Shown: positions 50,208 through 59,625, numbered from the stretch's first letter. The stretch is DNA of 64,000 nucleotides from Streptomyces longisporoflavus (GCF_014649775.1 NZ_BMTR01000011.1:248001-312000), one strand, 5' to 3'. Notes: generated by a model not told the origin, from the letters alone. Made by a program: numbers and translations.

Positions 50208-50908
50208 CGGAGACGTCCGCCGGGGCGAAGCTGCTCCTGGCCGCGTTCGCCCTGGCGGCCACGGGCGACCTGGCAGCACTCCTGGCGGGCTCGGACACCG
50301 CCCACGCCGTCTTCAAGCCCCTCCTCATGCCGCTTCTGGCGGGCTACGTGGTCGTGGTCAAAGGCCCGCGCCTGCTGACCGCCGCCCTCCTCTTCGGCTG
50401 GGGAGGCGACGTCCTGCTCCTGGCGGACGCGGACCCCGCGTTCCTCGCCGGGATGGGCTCCTTCGCCGCGGGCCACGTCTGCTACCTCGTCCTCTTCAAG
50501 CGCCACGGACGCCACGGACACCACGTACACCAGGAAACGGCACGCGCGCGTGAAGGGTGGCTGGTGGCCGCGTACGCAGCCGCGTTGACCGGCACGGTCG
50601 TACTGCTCTGGCCGGACCTCCCCGCGGACATGCGCGGCCCGGTGGCGGGCTACAGCCTCCTGCTCACCGCGATGGCGTTCGCCGCCACGAGGCTGGGCCC
50701 CGTCGCGGGCGCGGGCGGCGCGCTGTTCCTCCTGTCGGACACCCTCATCGCGACCGGCATCGCCGAGTGGCCGCAGGCGCCGCGCCCCGACTTCTGGATC
50801 ATGCTCACCTACATCGCCGCGCAGTTCCTGCTGGCCGCCGGCGTACTGGCGGCCCGGCCCCCGCAGGCCGCGCGCCTCACCAGCGAATCGGCAGCGGCAA
50901 CGCCGTAA
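50204..50908 (+). CDS. Lysoplasmalogenase, YhhN/TMEM86 family
   Basis: 234 residues with about eight membrane helices. Conserved acidic residues are seen in KPLLMPLLAGYVVVVKG, FGWGGDVLLLAD and LFLLSDTLIA. The family cleaves the vinyl-ether bond of lysoplasmalogens; whether Streptomyces make such lipids is doubtful, so another ether lipid may be the substrate. GTG 50204 overlaps the previous stop; together with the di-iron hydroxylase this suggests a small ether-lipid module. Confidence 0.85.
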   Translation: MTETSAGAKLLLAAFALAATGDLAALLAGSDTAHAVFKPLLMPLLAGYVVVVKGPRLLTAALLFGWGGDVLLLADADPAFLAGMGSFAAGHVCYLVLFKRHGRHGHHVHQETARAREGWLVAAYAAALTGTVVLLWPDLPADMRGPVAGYSLLLTAMAFAATRLGPVAGAGGALFLLSDTLIATGIAEWPQAPRPDFWIMLTYIAAQFLLAAGVLAARPPQAARLTSESAAATP

Positions 50909-51953
50909 GCAGCGCCGACACCGCCACGACCGCCCCGAGGGCGATGACCTCCCAACGGGCGGGGGAGTACGCGGTGGTCGGATCGGCGGCCCCGCGCAAC
51001 CGCAGGCGTGCGAGCAGCGCGAGGACGGCCACGGCCACCACGAGGAGCACCTTGGCGAGCAGCGTGCGCCCGTAGGCCGTCTCCGTCAGCTGGTCGAGGA
51101 CCGTGCTCGCCGGCATCCTGCGCAGCGTGCTGCACACTCCCGTCACGGTGATCGCGGCGAACAGAACGGCCGCCACGCGCGCGTAGAGCCCCAGCACCGC
51201 CGCGCCCGCCCCGGGAGCCGACGTACGCCACAGGCGCAGCATGCGAAGGACCTGGAGCAGGCCGCCCGCCCACAGCACCCCGCAGGTCAGATGCACCAGT
51301 GTCAGACCGGTGCCGATGAGCGGCGTGTCCTCGACGGGAGGGTGGGCCCGCAGCGCCTCCGCCACGATCACCGCGGCCAGCGGAAGGGCGGCGGCGGACG
51401 GCCGGCGCGAGCGCGCGCACAGCAGCGCCGCGATGAAGGCGTTGACCTCGAGGAGCGCCAGCCTGCCGTCCCGCGACGCGTAGAGACCGCCGATGTCCAT
51501 GTCGGAGAGCCGGTGCGGCACCAGGTTGCCGGTGGCCACCACCGAAGCGAGGCCGAGCGCGGCCACGATGCCCGCGCCCGCCGCGTACGCCGCCCAGCTC
51601 CGCGGCACACGATCGAGCGGCGCCCCCGGCACCCGACGGGCGAGCCGTGTCGCGTACACCTCGCCCAACTGCACGCAGAGCGCGGCGAACAGAACCGTCC
51701 GCAGGAAAGTGATCCCGGCGGTGCCCGGCGCCTCCGCCTCTCCGGTGCCGTCCAGCGCCGCCGAGGGGCCGAGCAGCGGGACGAGGGCGGCGACGGCCAC
51801 CAGGATCAGCACGGCGACGGCATGACCCGTCGCGGGGCGGCGCGGTGCGCGGTGCGAGGCGCGTGACGCGGCGGCTGCCGTGTCGGCCGGGACCTCGCCA
51901 CCGGGGTCGGCGGACGGTTGTATGGAGCTCACTACATGATCTTCACCAGGCAT
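50877..51953 (-). CDS. CopD family copper resistance membrane protein
   Basis: 358 residues, about eight or nine membrane helices. The C-terminal part has the CopD pattern: LTLVHLTCGVLWAGGLLQVLRM, VLFAAITVTGVCSTLRRM and GRTLLAKVLLVVAVAVLALLARLRLR. It is thought to move copper over the membrane. No CopC partner is adjacent. Start ATG 51953 lacks a good ribosome site; GTG 51932 is possible. Its end overlaps the converging lysoplasmalogenase by 32 bp. Confidence 0.85.
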   Translation of the reverse strand: MPGEDHVVSSIQPSADPGGEVPADTAAAASRASHRAPRRPATGHAVAVLILVAVAALVPLLGPSAALDGTGEAEAPGTAGITFLRTVLFAALCVQLGEVYATRLARRVPGAPLDRVPRSWAAYAAGAGIVAALGLASVVATGNLVPHRLSDMDIGGLYASRDGRLALLEVNAFIAALLCARSRRPSAAALPLAAVIVAEALRAHPPVEDTPLIGTGLTLVHLTCGVLWAGGLLQVLRMLRLWRTSAPGAGAAVLGLYARVAAVLFAAITVTGVCSTLRRMPASTVLDQLTETAYGRTLLAKVLLVVAVAVLALLARLRLRGAADPTTAYSPARWEVIALGAVVAVSALLTALPLPIRW

Positions 51954-52131
51954 CCCCTAAACGGGCAAGTCCTGGCAAACAACTGGCGGATTCCCATTCC
52001 GCCCGACAGACCACTTACTCCACAGGGCTCGCGTCCGCCCCGCCCCGGGAGGCCCCCAGCCTGGAACGAGATCCTCGCGCGAAGGGCCGGGCGGTCCGTG
52101 ACCGCCCGGCCCGACTCCTCGCGCGGGAGGG

Positions 52132-53718
52132 TTACTTCCGCACGGCGTCCAGGGCGTCGATCATGCCCACGCCGTAGAAGCCGTTCCTGTTCTTGCCGCC
52201 CGCGCAGACCGCGTCGACCTTGCCGTCACCGTCGATGTCGTACGGATCGGTGCACTTCATAGCGTCGGCCTCGCCGTAGAGCAGCGCCTTCACCTTCGCC
52301 GACGACGCGTGCGGGTGCGCCGACTTGATGAGTGCGGCGACCCCCGCGGCATGCGGTGACGCCATCGACGTACCCGCCTTGTAGCCGAACTTGCCGCCCG
52401 GCAGGGTCGACAGGATGCGGCCGTCCGTGGCCGGGGCGTCCGGCGTCTGAAACCTCGTGGAGTCGCCGCCCGGCGCCGCGATGTCGACGACGCCCTGGCC
52501 ATAGTTCGAGTACGAGGACTTGATGTCCTTCGCGCCCGTGGCCGAGACGGTCACCACACCCGGAAGCTGCGACGGAAGGTCGAGGCAGTCCGCGGTCTTG
52601 ATGACCCGCTCCGTGGGCGTCGTGTCGTCCGGGCTGGAGTCGTCCACGATCTCGTCCTGCGCCAGGTCCGTCTCGGCGTTCCCGGCCGCCGCGACGTTCA
52701 CCGCGCCCTTGCGCTCCGCGTACCGGGTGGCCCGCCCGACGGCGTCGACCAAGGCCTTCTGGTCGGCGTCCGTCTTGCAGTTGAACAGCCACGGGTCGGT
52801 GTAGTAGCTGGAGTTGGTGACGTCGACGCCGTGATCGGCCGCCCACATGAAGCCGCAGACCACGGCCTCGGTGTAGTACATGCCGGTCGCGGGCTCGGCC
52901 ACCTTCAGGCTCGCCACCTTGACGCCCGGAGCGACGCCGGTGACGCCGGTGCCGTTCTTCGCGGCGGCGATCGTGCCCGCCACGTGCATGCCGTGGTCGC
53001 TCTCGCCGCTCACCGGACGCCACGCGCTGTCCTTCTGCACGGGCACGCCGCCCAGACAGCTCGCGGACGCCTTCGCGTCGAAGTTCGGCGCGATGTCCGG
53101 GTGCGTGTCGTCGACGCCGGAGTCCAGGACACCGACGGTGACCTTCGAGCTGCCGAGCGACTCCTTGTGGGCCTTGTCCGCCTTGATGGCGGGCAGGTCC
53201 CACTGGAGCGGCTCCAGCTCGTCCTGGCCCGCACCCGCCCGCCCGGCGGCCTTCTCGGCCTCGGCGGCGGTCAGCGGCCGGTCGGCTTCGAGGGCGTCGT
53301 CGGACTGCGCGGACAGCGGCGCCGTGCGGGTGGCTCCCGCGGACTGGACGCCCTTCGCCTTGCGGATCTTCTCGGCGAAGTCCGCGTCCGACGCGTGGAC
53401 GACGATCACGCCGATCCGGTCGTACACGATGACGACCTTGCCGCCGGCCCTGGCGATGGCCTTCTTCACGTACGCCGTTGTCTTGGCGGACGGCGAACCG
53501 CCGTGCCCGGCACGGACGTTGACGACATAGCTCATCGACGCGCCGTCCGTGAGGGAGGCGCCGAGCGCGGACACGACGGACGACACGGGGCCGTCCTGCC
53601 GGGAGGCGGCATCGGGCTGCGCCGACGCCGTGCCCGGCAGGAAGGCGACGGCCGAGGCCACCGCCATGCCGAGCGGGAGTGCGAGCACGCGCCGGGAACG
53701 CGTGAAAGGTGCGGTCAT
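52132..53718 (-). CDS. Secreted S8 (subtilisin-like) serine peptidase, second tandem copy
   Basis: 528 residues. Signal peptide (FTRSRRVLALPLGMAVASAVAFLPGTASA), an inhibitor-like pro-region (YVVNVRAGHG ... VIVYDRIGVIVVHAS), then the catalytic triad D in VGVLDSGVDDTHPD, H in SDHGMHVAGT and S in AGTSMASPHAAG. The C-terminus has a calcium loop DIDGDGKVD. It lies 14 bp after the paralogous gene on the same strand. ATG 53718 used. Confidence 0.92.
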   Translation of the reverse strand: MTAPFTRSRRVLALPLGMAVASAVAFLPGTASAQPDAASRQDGPVSSVVSALGASLTDGASMSYVVNVRAGHGGSPSAKTTAYVKKAIARAGGKVVIVYDRIGVIVVHASDADFAEKIRKAKGVQSAGATRTAPLSAQSDDALEADRPLTAAEAEKAAGRAGAGQDELEPLQWDLPAIKADKAHKESLGSSKVTVGVLDSGVDDTHPDIAPNFDAKASASCLGGVPVQKDSAWRPVSGESDHGMHVAGTIAAAKNGTGVTGVAPGVKVASLKVAEPATGMYYTEAVVCGFMWAADHGVDVTNSSYYTDPWLFNCKTDADQKALVDAVGRATRYAERKGAVNVAAAGNAETDLAQDEIVDDSSPDDTTPTERVIKTADCLDLPSQLPGVVTVSATGAKDIKSSYSNYGQGVVDIAAPGGDSTRFQTPDAPATDGRILSTLPGGKFGYKAGTSMASPHAAGVAALIKSAHPHASSAKVKALLYGEADAMKCTDPYDIDGDGKVDAVCAGGKNRNGFYGVGMIDALDAVRK

Positions 53719-53732
53719 GGTGCGCGTGCCCC

Positions 53733-55274
53733 TCACTTCTTCACGGCGTCGAGCGCGTCGACGATCCCGCTGCCGTAGAAGCCGTTCTTGTTCTTGCCGC
53801 CCTCGCAGACCGCGTCGACCTTGCCGTCACCGTCCGGGTCGTACGGGGTCGTCGGGCAGCCCGGGTTGTCGGCCTGCTTCTTGAGCAGCCGCTGGAGCTC
53901 GGCGGGGCTCGCCTTGGGGTGCGTCGACTTCAGGAGCGCGGCCACGCCCGAGGCGTGCGGCGACGCCATCGAGGTGCCCTGCAGCCAGCCGTACTGGTTG
54001 CCCGGCATCGTGGAGAGGATGCGGCCGTTCTTCGACGGGGTGTCGGCCGGGATCTGGTACCTGTCCCCGCCGGGGGCCGCGACGTCGATGACGCCCTTGC
54101 CGTACGTGGAGTAGTACGACTTGAGGTTCTGCACGCCCGTCGCGCTGACCGTGACGACGCCCGGAAGCTGCGTCGGCAGGTCGAAGCACTCGGAGGGGTC
54201 GATGGTGCGCGGCACCGGCGTCGAGTCGTCCGGGCTGGAGTCGTCCAGGATCTCGTCGGACGCGAGGTCGTGGTTGGAGTTGCCCGCGGACGCCAGGTTC
54301 AGGGTGCCCTTCTTCTGGGCGTACAGCTGGGCGCGGTTGACCGCGTCGACGATGGCCCGCTGGTCCGGGTCGTCCATGCAGTTGTAGAGCCACGGGTCCA
54401 CGTAGTAGCTGTTGTTCGTGATCTCGATGCCCTTGTCGGCGGCGAACACGAAGGCACAGACGACGCTCTCCGGGAAGAACAGCTCGCTGACCGGGTCGGC
54501 CACCTTGATGCCCGCGACCTGCACGCCGGGCGCGACACCCGCGACGCCCACGTCGTTGCGGGCGGCGGCTATCTCGCCGGCCACATGCGTGCCGTGGTAG
54601 TGCTCCGGCTTCTCCGGACGCCAGGCGCCGGGCGAGGTGTCCGCCTTGCCGCCGACGCAGCTCGCCGACTGCGAGGACGAGAAGTTGGGCGCGAGGTCGG
54701 GGTGGGTGTCGTCGACTCCGGTGTCGATGACGCCGACGGTGACCTTCTTGCTGCCCGGGTTTATCTTCGCCGCCTTGTCGGCGCCTATCGCACGCAGATC
54801 CCACTGGTCGGCCTCGAGGGGCTCGGCGGCCGGACCGGCCTGACCCGCCTGCGCCTTGAGCGCCTTGGCCTCGGACTTCGACAGGAGGGTCGGGGCGCCC
54901 TCCTCCGTCGTGCCCGCCGCCGTCAGGGGCGAGGTGCGGGTCGCGCCCGCGGACTGGACCCCCTTGACCTTGCGCAGCTGCTTGCCGAAGTCGGGGTTGG
55001 CCGAATGCGCGACGATGACGCCGATCTTCGGGTACGCCACGACGACGGTGCCGTTCGCCTTGGCTATCGCCTTCTTGACGTACGCGATCGTCTTGGAGTC
55101 CGTGCGGGTGTTGACGACGTACGCCAGCTTGGGGGCCTCGGCCTCGGCCGACGCGGTGGCGGGAGCGTCGGGGGCCGCGGTCGCGACGCCCGGAGCGAAG
55201 CCGACCGACGCCGCCAGCGCGATGCCGAGGGGCACGCTGAGCGCGATGCGACGTCTGGAACGCAGATGAGCCAT
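53733..55274 (-). CDS. Secreted S8 (subtilisin-like) serine peptidase, first tandem copy
   Basis: 513 residues, very similar to the next gene. Signal peptide to about residue 34 (GFAPGVATAA), I9-like pro-region, triad D in VGVIDTGVDDTHPD, H in HYHGTHVAGE and S in QGTSMASPHASG, and a final DPDGDGKVDAVCEGG calcium loop with a paired cysteine. Probably a calcium-dependent extracellular protease; S. coelicolor has one such gene in this place from memory. ATG 55274. Confidence 0.93.
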   Translation of the reverse strand: MAHLRSRRRIALSVPLGIALAASVGFAPGVATAAPDAPATASAEAEAPKLAYVVNTRTDSKTIAYVKKAIAKANGTVVVAYPKIGVIVAHSANPDFGKQLRKVKGVQSAGATRTSPLTAAGTTEEGAPTLLSKSEAKALKAQAGQAGPAAEPLEADQWDLRAIGADKAAKINPGSKKVTVGVIDTGVDDTHPDLAPNFSSSQSASCVGGKADTSPGAWRPEKPEHYHGTHVAGEIAAARNDVGVAGVAPGVQVAGIKVADPVSELFFPESVVCAFVFAADKGIEITNNSYYVDPWLYNCMDDPDQRAIVDAVNRAQLYAQKKGTLNLASAGNSNHDLASDEILDDSSPDDSTPVPRTIDPSECFDLPTQLPGVVTVSATGVQNLKSYYSTYGKGVIDVAAPGGDRYQIPADTPSKNGRILSTMPGNQYGWLQGTSMASPHASGVAALLKSTHPKASPAELQRLLKKQADNPGCPTTPYDPDGDGKVDAVCEGGKNKNGFYGSGIVDALDAVKK

Positions 55275-55303
55275 GGGATCTCCACATCATCCGGATACGT
55301 GAA

Positions 55304-55332
55304 CTGCCCGAACACATCTAGTGATCGGGCAG
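55304..55332. promoter_or_regulatory. Inverted repeat upstream of the S8 peptidase pair
   Basis: CTGCCCGA / TCGGGCAG, 8-bp perfect arms with a 13-base spacer, 30 bp before the peptidase ATG. Operator or 5'-leader hairpin. Confidence 0.4.
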
Positions 55333-55616
55333 GTACATGACGGGCTGTGCAGGGTGAAGCTATCCCCCGAACTCCCAGGCCAGCAATGGATTCCGGAAGA
55401 AAACGATCCGTGGCACCGCGCCGGACGCGCCGTCGAGACGTTGAACAGGTAACGGAACCAACATCGACCCCTGTCGGATCACGTCCCGTGGCCTTAGCAT
55501 CGCCATCCGTGGCTTACGTGATCCGTATCACTGCCGGATCAGGAAAAGTCATGCAGAGAGAGTCAATGGATCAGCTGTCCGTCCCCACCGCACCCGCACC
55601 ACGAGGAGAAGACTCC
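55333..55616 (+). other. Upstream region of the DUF485-actP operon
   Basis: No separate gene seen. Contains several GGATCA/TGATCC stretches near 55485-55560 and in-frame ATGs at 55551 and 55566 that could extend the DUF485 protein. The promoter lies here but I could not fix its boxes. Confidence 0.35.
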
Positions 55617-55985
55617 GTGGCCCCCGATGCATCCCCACCGTCCAAGGACGGAGAAGCCCCCGCTCCGCACGCGCCGTCCACGGAAGAGTTCCTCCAGGAG
55701 CAAGCGAGTCCCGAGTTCGGTGAACTGCGCAAGGCGCACCGCTCGTTCGCCTTCCCGCTGACCGTCGCCTTCATCGTCTGGTACCTGGCATACGTCCTGC
55801 TGTCGAACTACGCGGGCGGCTTCATGGGCACCAAGCTGTTCGGCAACATCAACGTCGCCCTGGTCCTCGGACTCGGGCAGTTCCTGACCACGTTCCTCAT
55901 CGCCTGGTTCTACTCGCGCCACGCCAATGCCAAGCTCGACCCCAAGGCCGAGGCGATCAAGTCCCGTCTGGAGGCCGGCGCATGA
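55617..55985 (+). CDS. DUF485 domain membrane protein (permease partner)
   Basis: 122 residues with a Pro-rich first 35 residues and two membrane helices (FPLTVAFIVWYLAYVLLSNYAGG and NVALVLGLGQFLTTFLIAWFYSRHA). DUF485 proteins (YjcH) are encoded just before acetate permease ActP. GTG 55617 has GAGGAG eight bases upstream and matches how I recall homologues starting; ATG 55551 and 55566 are alternatives. Overlaps actP by four bases (ATGA). Confidence 0.88.
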   Translation: MAPDASPPSKDGEAPAPHAPSTEEFLQEQASPEFGELRKAHRSFAFPLTVAFIVWYLAYVLLSNYAGGFMGTKLFGNINVALVLGLGQFLTTFLIAWFYSRHANAKLDPKAEAIKSRLEAGA

Positions 55986-57616
55986 GCCCCGCGCTGAACA
56001 CCACCGTCCTCGCGGCGACGTCCGACGCCTCGGAGCACCGGGCGCTGATCATCAGCCTCTTCGCGGCCTTCGTCATCGCGACCCTGTTCATCACCGTCTG
56101 GGCGGGACGCCAGACCAAGAGCGCCGCCGACTTCTACGCGGGCGGACGCCAGTTCACCGGCTTCCAGAACGGGCTGGCGATCTCCGGCGACTACATGTCC
56201 GCCGCGTCCTTCCTCGGCATCGCGGGCGCCATCGCCCTCTTCGGGTACGACGGCTTCCTCTACTCCATCGGCTTCCTGGTCGCCTGGCTCGTGGCGCTCC
56301 TCCTGGTCGCCGAGCCGCTGCGCAACTCCGGCCGCTACACGATGGGCGACGTCCTCGCCTACCGCATGCGCCAGCGCCCGGTCCGCACCGCCGCGGGCAC
56401 CTCCACGATCGTCGTCTCGATCTTCTACCTGCTCGCGCAGATGGCGGGCGCGGGCGTCCTGGTCTCGCTGCTGCTCGGCATCACCAGTGACGCGGGCAAG
56501 ATCCTCATCGTCGCCCTCGTCGGCGTCCTGATGATCGTCTACGTCACCATCGGCGGCATGAAGGGCACCACCTGGGTGCAGATGGTCAAGGCCGTCCTGC
56601 TCATCACCGGCACCATCCTCATCACCTTCCTGATCCTCCTCAAGTTCAACTTCAACGTCTCCGACCTGCTCGGCACCGCCGCCTCCAACAGCGGCAAGGG
56701 CTCGGCCTTCCTGGAGCCCGGTCTCAAGTACGGCGTGAGCGACACCTCGAAGCTGGACTTCATCTCGCTCGGCATCGCCCTGGTCCTCGGCACCGCCGGC
56801 CTGCCGCACATCCTGATCCGCTTCTACACGGTGCCGACATCCAAGGCCGCGCGTAAGTCCGTGAACTGGGCGATCGGCATCATCGGCGCCTTCTACCTGA
56901 TGACGATCGTCCTCGGCTTCGGCGCCGCCGCCCTGCTCAAGCCCGGCGACATCATCGCCTCGAACAAGGCGGGCAACACCGCGGCACCGCTCGCCGCCCT
57001 GGAGATCGGCGGCGGCGGCGACTCCGCCGGCGGCGCGATCCTGCTCGCCGTGATCTCCGCGGTCGCCTTCGCCACGATCCTCGCGGTCGTCGCGGGTCTC
57101 ACCCTGGCCTCGTCGTCCTCGTTCGCGCACGACATCTACGCCAACGTCATCAAGAAGGGCAAGGCCACCGAGAAGGAGGAGATGAGGGCCGCCCGCTGGT
57201 CGACCGTCTTCATCGGCATCGTCTCCATCGCGCTGGGCGCCCTGGCCCGTGATCTCAACGTGGCGGGCCTGGTCGCCCTGGCCTTCGCCGTCGCGGCCTC
57301 CGCGAACCTGCCGACGATCCTCTACAGCCTCTTCTGGAAGCGGTTCACCACACAGGGCGCGCTCTGGTCCATCTACGGCGGACTCGTGGCCGCGGTCGGC
57401 CTCGTGCTGTTCTCGCCGGTCGTCTCGGGCAAGCCCACCTCGATGTTCCCCGACGCGAACTTCGACTTCTTCCCGCTGGAGAACCCGGGCCTGATCTCCA
57501 TCCCGCTGGGCTTCCTGCTCGGCTGGCTCGGCACCATGCTCTCCAAGGAGGAGCCGGACAAGGGGAAGTACGCGGAGCTGGAGGTGCGCTCCCTCACGGG
57601 AACCGGTGCCCACTGA
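55982..57616 (+). CDS. actP: Cation/acetate symporter ActP, SSS family
   Basis: 544 residues, about 13 membrane helices. Sodium-solute symporter signatures: AADFYAGGRQFTGFQNGLAISGDYMSAASFLGI, GLPHILIRFYTVP and LASSSSFAHDIYANVI. It takes up acetate or other short monocarboxylates with a cation. ATG 55982 overlaps the DUF485 stop. A large hairpin follows. Confidence 0.93.
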   Translation: MSPALNTTVLAATSDASEHRALIISLFAAFVIATLFITVWAGRQTKSAADFYAGGRQFTGFQNGLAISGDYMSAASFLGIAGAIALFGYDGFLYSIGFLVAWLVALLLVAEPLRNSGRYTMGDVLAYRMRQRPVRTAAGTSTIVVSIFYLLAQMAGAGVLVSLLLGITSDAGKILIVALVGVLMIVYVTIGGMKGTTWVQMVKAVLLITGTILITFLILLKFNFNVSDLLGTAASNSGKGSAFLEPGLKYGVSDTSKLDFISLGIALVLGTAGLPHILIRFYTVPTSKAARKSVNWAIGIIGAFYLMTIVLGFGAAALLKPGDIIASNKAGNTAAPLAALEIGGGGDSAGGAILLAVISAVAFATILAVVAGLTLASSSSFAHDIYANVIKKGKATEKEEMRAARWSTVFIGIVSIALGALARDLNVAGLVALAFAVAASANLPTILYSLFWKRFTTQGALWSIYGGLVAAVGLVLFSPVVSGKPTSMFPDANFDFFPLENPGLISIPLGFLLGWLGTMLSKEEPDKGKYAELEVRSLTGTGAH

Positions 57617-57663
57617 TCCGGCGGTTTCCCGATTCTCTGGTTTCACCTGAAACCCGCACGTCA

Positions 57664-57708
57664 GCGGCCGCGTCGTAGATCGTTGGTAGATCTCTACGAC
57701 GCGGCCGC
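57664..57708. terminator. Strong 16-bp hairpin after actP
   Basis: GCGGCCGCGTCGTAGA / TCTACGACGCGGCCGC is a perfect 16-bp inverted repeat with a 13-base loop holding AGATC...GATCT. It lies 48 bp past the actP stop and 104 bp before moaA; a terminator or possibly a moaA operator. Confidence 0.65.
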
Positions 57709-57812
57709 GCCGCTCCTCGTGGGATCGGGCCCCCGTCGATGTCGGTCCCGTCACGTAGGCTCGTGAGTATCTGGACCGGACCGGCTGAACCAGGATCAGG
57801 GAGGGGGCCCAC

Positions 57813-58820
57813 GTGCTCATCGACACCTACGGCCGAGTGGCCACCGATCTGCGAGTTTCACTGACCGACAAGTGCAATCTCCGGTGCACGTACTGCATGC
57901 CCGAAGAGGGCCTGCAGTGGCTGTCCAAGTCCGAGCTCCTCAGCGACGACGAGATCGTCCGCCTCATCCGGATCGCCGTGACGCAGCTGGGCATCACCGA
58001 GATCCGCTTCACCGGCGGCGAGCCGCTCCTGCGCCCCGGCCTCGTCGGCATCGTCGAGCGCTGCGCCCAACTGGAGCCGCGCCCCAAGATGTCCCTGACG
58101 ACGAACGGCATCGGACTCAAGCGCACCGCCGCCGCCCTCAAGGCCGCGGGCCTCGACCGGGTGAACGTCTCCCTGGACACCCTGCGCCCGGACGTCTTCA
58201 AGACCCTCACCCGCCGCGACCGCCACAAGGACGTCCTCGAAGGGCTAGAGGCGGCCCGTGACGCGGGCCTGACCCCCGTCAAGGTCAACACGGTCCTGAT
58301 GCCCGGCCTGAACGACGACGAGGCCCCCGACCTGCTCGCCTGGGCCGTCGAGAACGACTACGAACTGCGCTTCATCGAGCAGATGCCCCTGGACGCCCAG
58401 CACGGCTGGAAGCGCGACGGAATGATCACCGCCGGTGACATCCTGCAATCGCTGCGTACGCGCTTCGAGCTCACCGAAGAGGGTTCCGGCGAGCGCGGCT
58501 CCGCGCCGGCCGAGCGCTGGATCGTGGACGGCGGACCGCATCGCGTCGGCGTCATCGCCTCCGTCACCCGCCCGTTCTGCTCGGCCTGCGACCGCACCCG
58601 CCTGACGGCCGACGGCCAGGTCCGCACCTGCCTGTTCGCCACCGAGGAGACCGACCTGCGGGCAGCACTGCGAGCGAACGCCGAGGACAGCCAGGACGGC
58701 TCCGACGAGGCGATCGCGCGCATATGGAAGCTCGCGATGTGGGGCAAGAAGGCGGGCTCGGGCCTCGACGACCCGACGTTCCTCCAGCCCGACCGCCCGA
58801 TGTCGGCGATCGGCGGCTGA
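57813..58820 (+). CDS. moaA: GTP 3',8-cyclase MoaA
   Basis: 335 residues, radical-SAM enzyme that begins molybdenum cofactor synthesis. First [4Fe-4S] cluster C-x3-C-x2-C in CNLRCTYCMP, FTGGEPLLRPG, and the second cluster in FCSACDRTRLTADGQVRTC; the protein ends with the double Gly (SAIGG) needed for activity. GTG 57813 follows GGGAGGGGG. Confidence 0.96.
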   Translation: MLIDTYGRVATDLRVSLTDKCNLRCTYCMPEEGLQWLSKSELLSDDEIVRLIRIAVTQLGITEIRFTGGEPLLRPGLVGIVERCAQLEPRPKMSLTTNGIGLKRTAAALKAAGLDRVNVSLDTLRPDVFKTLTRRDRHKDVLEGLEAARDAGLTPVKVNTVLMPGLNDDEAPDLLAWAVENDYELRFIEQMPLDAQHGWKRDGMITAGDILQSLRTRFELTEEGSGERGSAPAERWIVDGGPHRVGVIASVTRPFCSACDRTRLTADGQVRTCLFATEETDLRAALRANAEDSQDGSDEAIARIWKLAMWGKKAGSGLDDPTFLQPDRPMSAIGG

Positions 58821-58826
58821 ATCGCG

Positions 58827-59045
58827 TCAGCCGCCCTCCGGGGCTTCCCACTCCGCAAGGGGCACGACATCCTTCAACATGCTGCGTACGCCCAGGAACT
58901 GGGAGAGATGCTCGCGGTGTTCCTCGCACGCGAGCCACGTCTTGCGGCGCTCCGGAGTGTGGATCTTCGGGTTGTTCCAGGCGAGCACCCACACGGCGGC
59001 GGCGCGGCAGCCCTTGGCGGAACAGATCGGTGTCTCGTCGCTCAC
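58827..59045 (-). CDS. Small conserved Cys/His protein of unknown function
   Basis: 72 residues: ICSAKGCRAAAVWVLAWNNPKIHT then TWLACEEHREHLSQFLGVRSMLKDV. The Cys-x4-Cys and Cys-x2-His pairs suggest a metal site. I know it as a conserved actinobacterial protein without assigned role. GTG 59045 chosen as it gives the usual VSDETP start; the frame is open to 59093. Converges on moaA. Confidence 0.75.
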   Translation of the reverse strand: MSDETPICSAKGCRAAAVWVLAWNNPKIHTPERRKTWLACEEHREHLSQFLGVRSMLKDVVPLAEWEAPEGG

Positions 59046-59235
59046 AGGTAAACGTCCAAGTGCGTTCAAAACAAGGCGACGCCGAGCAGCCACGGGGGGA
59101 GCTGCCCGGCGTCGGTCTGTCGCTCCGACGGGGGATGCGGAGCGCGTACGAAGTATGTCACGGGGGACCCGGTACCCGGCACCGGAACTACATGATTGAT
59201 CTGAGCTTTTCTTGAGCTTGGCGCAACGTCGACGG

Positions 59236-59625
59236 TCAGTTCTCGTGGCCGTACGGAGTGCCGGAGCCGCCCGGCGCGGGGCCCGCGCCGCCTTCCGGGA
59301 CGGGTTCCGGGGACTCTGCGCGCGCCAGCGCCGGCGGCAGAATTGGCCGGGATGGTGCCGGTACGAAGGTCGACGGCAACGAGGGCGCGTTCTCCCGGCC
59401 CGCGTTGGCGATCACGACGGAGATGTACGGCAGGAGGATGCCGAGCACCAGAGCGACGAGGGCGACGTGCCGCTCGATGTTCCACAGCACCGCCGCGGCG
59501 ACGACCGAAAGAGTGCGGACCGACATCGAGATCACATACCGGCGCTGCCTGCCCCGCACATCGTCCGCGAGACTCTGCCGCGCCCCTGTGATCCGGAATA
59601 CCGGGGCGTCGCTCTGCTTCCGCAT
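59236..59625 (-). CDS. DUF3099 domain membrane protein
   Basis: 129 residues. ITGARQSLADDVRGRQRRYVISMSVRTLSVV is the DUF3099 opening, followed by two membrane helices (residues about 32-52 and 56-73) and a Pro/Ala-rich C-terminal tail. Function unknown. ATG 59625 with GGTGG upstream. Confidence 0.82.
   Translation of the reverse strand: MRKQSDAPVFRITGARQSLADDVRGRQRRYVISMSVRTLSVVAAAVLWNIERHVALVALVLGILLPYISVVIANAGRENAPSLPSTFVPAPSRPILPPALARAESPEPVPEGGAGPAPGGSGTPYGHEN

Noticed and set aside
57709..57812. Molybdenum cofactor riboswitch before moaA
   Set aside because: The gap is short and lacks the conserved helices.
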